From positions 1-64,000 of the forward strand of contig NZ_CP108054.1 in NCBI RefSeq assembly GCF_036173125.1: DNA of 64,000 nt, read 5' to 3'. The stretch's first letter is position 1; each line of letters begins with the position of its first letter. Shown piece after piece: positions 61,647-64,000 of this stretch. A model generated the notes under the pieces. It made no database searches. It had not been told where the DNA came from and saw nothing but the letters and a program-made list of their open reading frames with translations. Both the position numbers and the translations under genes were made by a program. Source of the DNA: Streptomyces sp. NBC_00286 (lineage in GTDB: Bacteria; Actinomycetota; Actinomycetes; Streptomycetales; Streptomycetaceae).

Positions 61647-62441
61647 TCAGGGCTGCCCGTACTCGTCGTGGCGGCGGATCCAGGACTGCCAGTCGTCGTC
61701 GCCCTCGCCGCGACCGCGCGGTGCATGGTCGAGGATCGGGTAGTAACCCATGAGGAACTCAAGCCCACGCCATGTGGTCGTGTACGTCTGGTAGACGGCG
61801 CCGTCCTCGAGGGCGAACACGCTCACCATGGGTGTTTCGCAGATGTAGCTGAGGACGTCGGTCCCGCACGCGGCCGCGTTTCGATGGGCGATCGGCGGTA
61901 GGCCCTCGAGCGTCTCGGCGATGTTGACCTCTCGACCTCCGATCTGCTGCATCTGCTCGCGCATCTGCTCCTTGGTCGTGGAAGCCCCGAGGTCGAGGTT
62001 GAAGTCGCTGTTCGCCGATGAGGCCCAGGGAATGTCCCAACCCATCCGCCTCTTGTAGGCCTGAAGCTTCGGCAACGACGCACTCGACACGAGCATCATG
62101 GTGAGGTCGCGGGCGTGCAGGTGCGGCACGAGACCGCCGAAGCTGTCGACCATCGACGAGTTCACCGGGCACCCTGTCTCGTAGCTCGGCCCGAACATGA
62201 AGTGGTAGACCAAGAGCTGCGAGCGGCCATCAAAGAGCTCGGTCAGCGTTCGCTCGCCTTCGTCCGTGTCCAGGCGGTAGTCCTTGTTGACCGGCTGCCA
62301 GGGAAGCTCGAGTCGCTTGCGTGCGAGCTCATCGCCGCGGCGGGTGTGCGCCTTCTCCTCGGCGAGTAGCTCATCGCGTACGGTCCGCCATTCCTGAGGT
62401 GACACCGTCGGGTGCTTCGTCCTTGCGAGAGAGTCAGTCAT
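61647..62441 (-). CDS. DUF899 family (thioredoxin-like fold) protein
   Basis: A 264-residue protein that opens PTVSPQEWRTVRDELLAEEK and has LLVYHFMFGPSYETGCPVNS. These are DUF899 hallmarks, a thioredoxin-related family with no settled activity. The single Cys in TGCPVNSSM sits where a peroxiredoxin-like Cys would be. It is complete and ends with DDDWQSWIRRHDEYGQP. Confidence 0.8.
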   Translation of the reverse strand: MTDSLARTKHPTVSPQEWRTVRDELLAEEKAHTRRGDELARKRLELPWQPVNKDYRLDTDEGERTLTELFDGRSQLLVYHFMFGPSYETGCPVNSSMVDSFGGLVPHLHARDLTMMLVSSASLPKLQAYKRRMGWDIPWASSANSDFNLDLGASTTKEQMREQMQQIGGREVNIAETLEGLPPIAHRNAAACGTDVLSYICETPMVSVFALEDGAVYQTYTTTWRGLEFLMGYYPILDHAPRGRGEGDDDWQSWIRRHDEYGQP

Positions 62442-62475
62442 CGGTACGTCCCATCTTGTCGCTTATCGATGTGAA

Positions 62476-62648
62476 TCAGTCGGTTGTGCTAGGCGCCGTT
62501 GCCGGCTCGATCTGCTGCTCCAGCTGCTCTTCCCGTGATGTTCGCCGCGGCTGGCCGAGGAGCGCGAGCGCCAAGACGATCCCGATCCCGGTCAGGACGA
62601 CGCAGGCCACGAACGCGGAGCCAAATCCCTCGGTCAACGCGAGAAGGG
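62476..62648 (-). pseudogene. C-terminal fragment of an MFS (DHA2-type) exporter
   Basis: The minus strand encodes ALTEGFGSAFVACVVLTGIG, IVLALALLGQPRR and an acidic tail EEQLEQQIEPATAPSTTD before TGA. This is the last helix and tail of a drug:H+ antiporter. The other helices are absent. Confidence 0.6.
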
Positions 62649-62680
62649 ATACGACGGGCGCTCGGGGCTGACAGGCGCGG

Positions 62681-63427
62681 TCAGGCCGGCTTGAGCCCGT
62701 TGCTGGTGAGCAGGTACGCGGCGGCGGTGTCCGCCGGGTCCGTCTGCAGCAGCTCGACGAGCGCGGCGCCGGCGAGCTCAGGGGTCAGCAGGTCCCCGAG
62801 CTGCTTGACGAAGGCATCCTCGCTCTGGCCGCTGCGGGCCGCGTACGCCTGAATGCCTTGCCGGCCCACCGCCCCGAAGGGGGTCATCGCTGCCGGCAGC
62901 ACCACGGTCACGGTGACGTCCAGTCCGGCCCGCTGCGCCTCCACCCGGGCATAGTCGGCGAGGAATCGCTGGGTGGCCTTGGCGCCCGCATAGCCGCCGC
63001 TGGCCGGGGAGCCCTTGACGGCCGCGCCGCTGCTGACGACCACCACTCGGCCGCCCGGAGCAAGCGGCTTGGTGAGTGCCGCCTGGAGCCAGTGGAATGC
63101 GATCTTGACGTCGGCGTGCCAGTTGACGGAGAACGTCTCCCACGTCTGGTCCTGCAGCCTGCCCATGACCGGCACGGCGCCGGCAACGAGCACGACAACA
63201 GCCGGCTTGTAGCGGTCCAGCAGGTCGGAGGCGGTCTGTGCGTCGGCCGCGTCCGCGGCCTCGGCCCGGATGTTCACGTTCGCGGCGGCCAGTTCGGCAA
63301 CCTCGGGCCTGCTCCGGGCAACCGCGACCACCGACGCGCCCGCGTCGGCGAACGCGTCGGCGATCCCGCGTCCCAGACCCCGGCCGGCGCCGACCACCAT
63401 CGCGGCCTTGCCCACCAGCTCACTCAT
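62681..63427 (-). CDS. short-chain dehydrogenase/reductase
   Basis: A 248-residue classical SDR with a GAGRGLG cofactor motif (residues 13-19), the catalytic Ser in VVVVSSGAAVKG and YAGAK for Tyr and Lys. There is no usual NNAG; the position reads VLVAGAVPV. ATG 63427 follows GAGGACGACC. It lies 51 bases downstream of another SDR gene on the same strand. Confidence 0.8.
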   Translation of the reverse strand: MSELVGKAAMVVGAGRGLGRGIADAFADAGASVVAVARSRPEVAELAAANVNIRAEAADAADAQTASDLLDRYKPAVVVLVAGAVPVMGRLQDQTWETFSVNWHADVKIAFHWLQAALTKPLAPGGRVVVVSSGAAVKGSPASGGYAGAKATQRFLADYARVEAQRAGLDVTVTVVLPAAMTPFGAVGRQGIQAYAARSGQSEDAFVKQLGDLLTPELAGAALVELLQTDPADTAAAYLLTSNGLKPA

Positions 63428-63478
63428 GATGGTCGTCCTCCTGTGCTCATCTCGTGCTGTGCGGTGCCACGGCCGACT

Positions 63479-64000
63479 TCATGCACCGGTGGGTGCGGTC
63501 TGGACGAGTGCCGCGAAGTTGCGTTCCAGGGCCTTGACGGCTCCGGTGCACCAGCTGTCGGCCACCGCCTGCGACTGGGGATCGGGGAAGATGTCGTCCT
63601 CCCCCTTCTCCACCCCGTCGAAGACGGCCGTCGCGACCGACTGCGGCGACGCCTTGGGGATGTCGAGGTCACGGGACATGTCGGTGTCCACAGGGCCGGT
63701 CAACACGGCATGGACGCTCACGCCCTGTCCGGCCAGCAGGGCACGCAGCGACTGGGACAGGGAGAACGCGGCCGCCTTGGAGATGGAGTAGGCAGGGATG
63801 ATCGGCAGCGAGGCCCAGGCGGCCACCGACAGCATGTTGACGATGGACCCCTGCGATCGGGTCAGGGCCGGCAGGAACGCCTGGGCGACGCCATGCGTGC
63901 CGAAGAGATTGACGGCGAGGTGCTGCTGGAGCACGGCGGGGTCTCTCAGGTCGTCGTACGCGGCCCAGCCGGCGTTGTTGACGAGGATGTCGAGCGAATC
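63479..64000 (-). CDS. short-chain dehydrogenase/reductase, 5' end outside the window
   Basis: The frame is open to the window edge and begins DSLDILVNNAGWAAYDDLRD, the SDR NNAG strand. It continues with the catalytic SIVNMLSVAAWASLPIIPAY and YSISKAAAFSLSQ (Tyr, Lys). The missing part should be the N-terminal cofactor-binding 70-80 residues. It is probably co-transcribed with the next SDR gene. Confidence 0.8.
   Translation of the reverse strand, partial: DSLDILVNNAGWAAYDDLRDPAVLQQHLAVNLFGTHGVAQAFLPALTRSQGSIVNMLSVAAWASLPIIPAYSISKAAAFSLSQSLRALLAGQGVSVHAVLTGPVDTDMSRDLDIPKASPQSVATAVFDGVEKGEDDIFPDPQSQAVADSWCTGAVKALERNFAALVQTAPTGA

Noticed and set aside
1..64000. tRNA or rRNA genes and CRISPR arrays
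   Set aside because: None could be recognised on either strand by eye; a tRNAscan or CRISPR-finder run would be decisive.

Overview
The window is high-GC actinobacterial DNA, almost certainly Streptomyces. Codon usage is strongly GC3-biased, GTG starts and GTGA/ATGA stop-start overlaps are common, and the left 5.7 kb carries a tap-tpg pair (telomere-associated protein and telomere terminal protein). That pair is specific to linear Streptomyces replicons. A large helicase precedes it, and four hairpin-forming palindromes lie within the first 130 bases. The left edge is therefore probably close to the end of a linear chromosome or linear plasmid. The mass of transposons, gene fragments and accessory genes fits a chromosome arm or plasmid.

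Layout. 0-5.7 kb: palindromes, terminal helicase, tap, tpg. 5.8-11.7 kb: a small orphan gene and a lexA fragment. These are followed by a compact island with a MazG-like NTP pyrophosphohydrolase, an acyl carrier protein, an XRE regulator, an ImmA/IrrE peptidase, a thymidylate-synthase-fold protein, a 5-hmdU-DNA-kinase-type helical protein and a small RHH-like protein. This reads as a candidate thymine (5-hydroxymethyluracil) DNA hypermodification locus and is the most interesting content of the window. 12.3-13.8 kb: ECF sigma factor operon. 14.1-20.6 kb: a Tn7/Tn5053-like transposition module (tniQ, tnsA-like, tnsB, tnsC, unknown gene) whose TnsA-like subunit appears to have lost nuclease residues. 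20.8-22.4 kb: ISL3 transposase. 22.5-25.6 kb: secreted crystallin-like protein, regulator remnants, hypothetical genes. 25.6-29.4 kb: an HTH/P-loop/TPR gene cut by an IS630 element. Removing the IS with one TA copy restores one reading frame. 29.5-32.1 kb: small membrane protein, a TGCGCA-rich region and a DUF2637 membrane protein typical of actinobacterial plasmids and integrative elements. 32.5-36.3 kb: SDR epimerase, TPR regulator, HATPase anti-sigma-like gene, DUF6415-like gene. 36.3-41.2 kb: fragments, a secreted peptidoglycan-binding-like protein, a stand-alone ketosynthase and a frameshifted membrane gene. 41.25-42.99 kb: an ISL3 element with perfect 64-bp inverted repeats. 43-47.4 kb: small membrane protein, toxin-antitoxin pair, secreted protein and TPR protein. 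47.5-50.4 kb: two alpha/beta hydrolases. 51.5-57.6 kb: a complete SsuA/NMT1-type ABC importer (binding lipoprotein, two permeases, ATPase) followed by an IclR regulator and a rare tandem-IclR protein. 57.6-61.5 kb: an IS graveyard including an IS21 element with a clean internal inversion. 61.6-64 kb: DUF899 protein, an MFS tail and two SDR dehydrogenases, the last cut by the window edge.

The functional units likely to act together are the telomere genes, the base-modification island, the transposition module and the ABC/IclR operon. No tRNA, rRNA or CRISPR array was seen. Function calls rest on motif recognition by eye, not on database searches.
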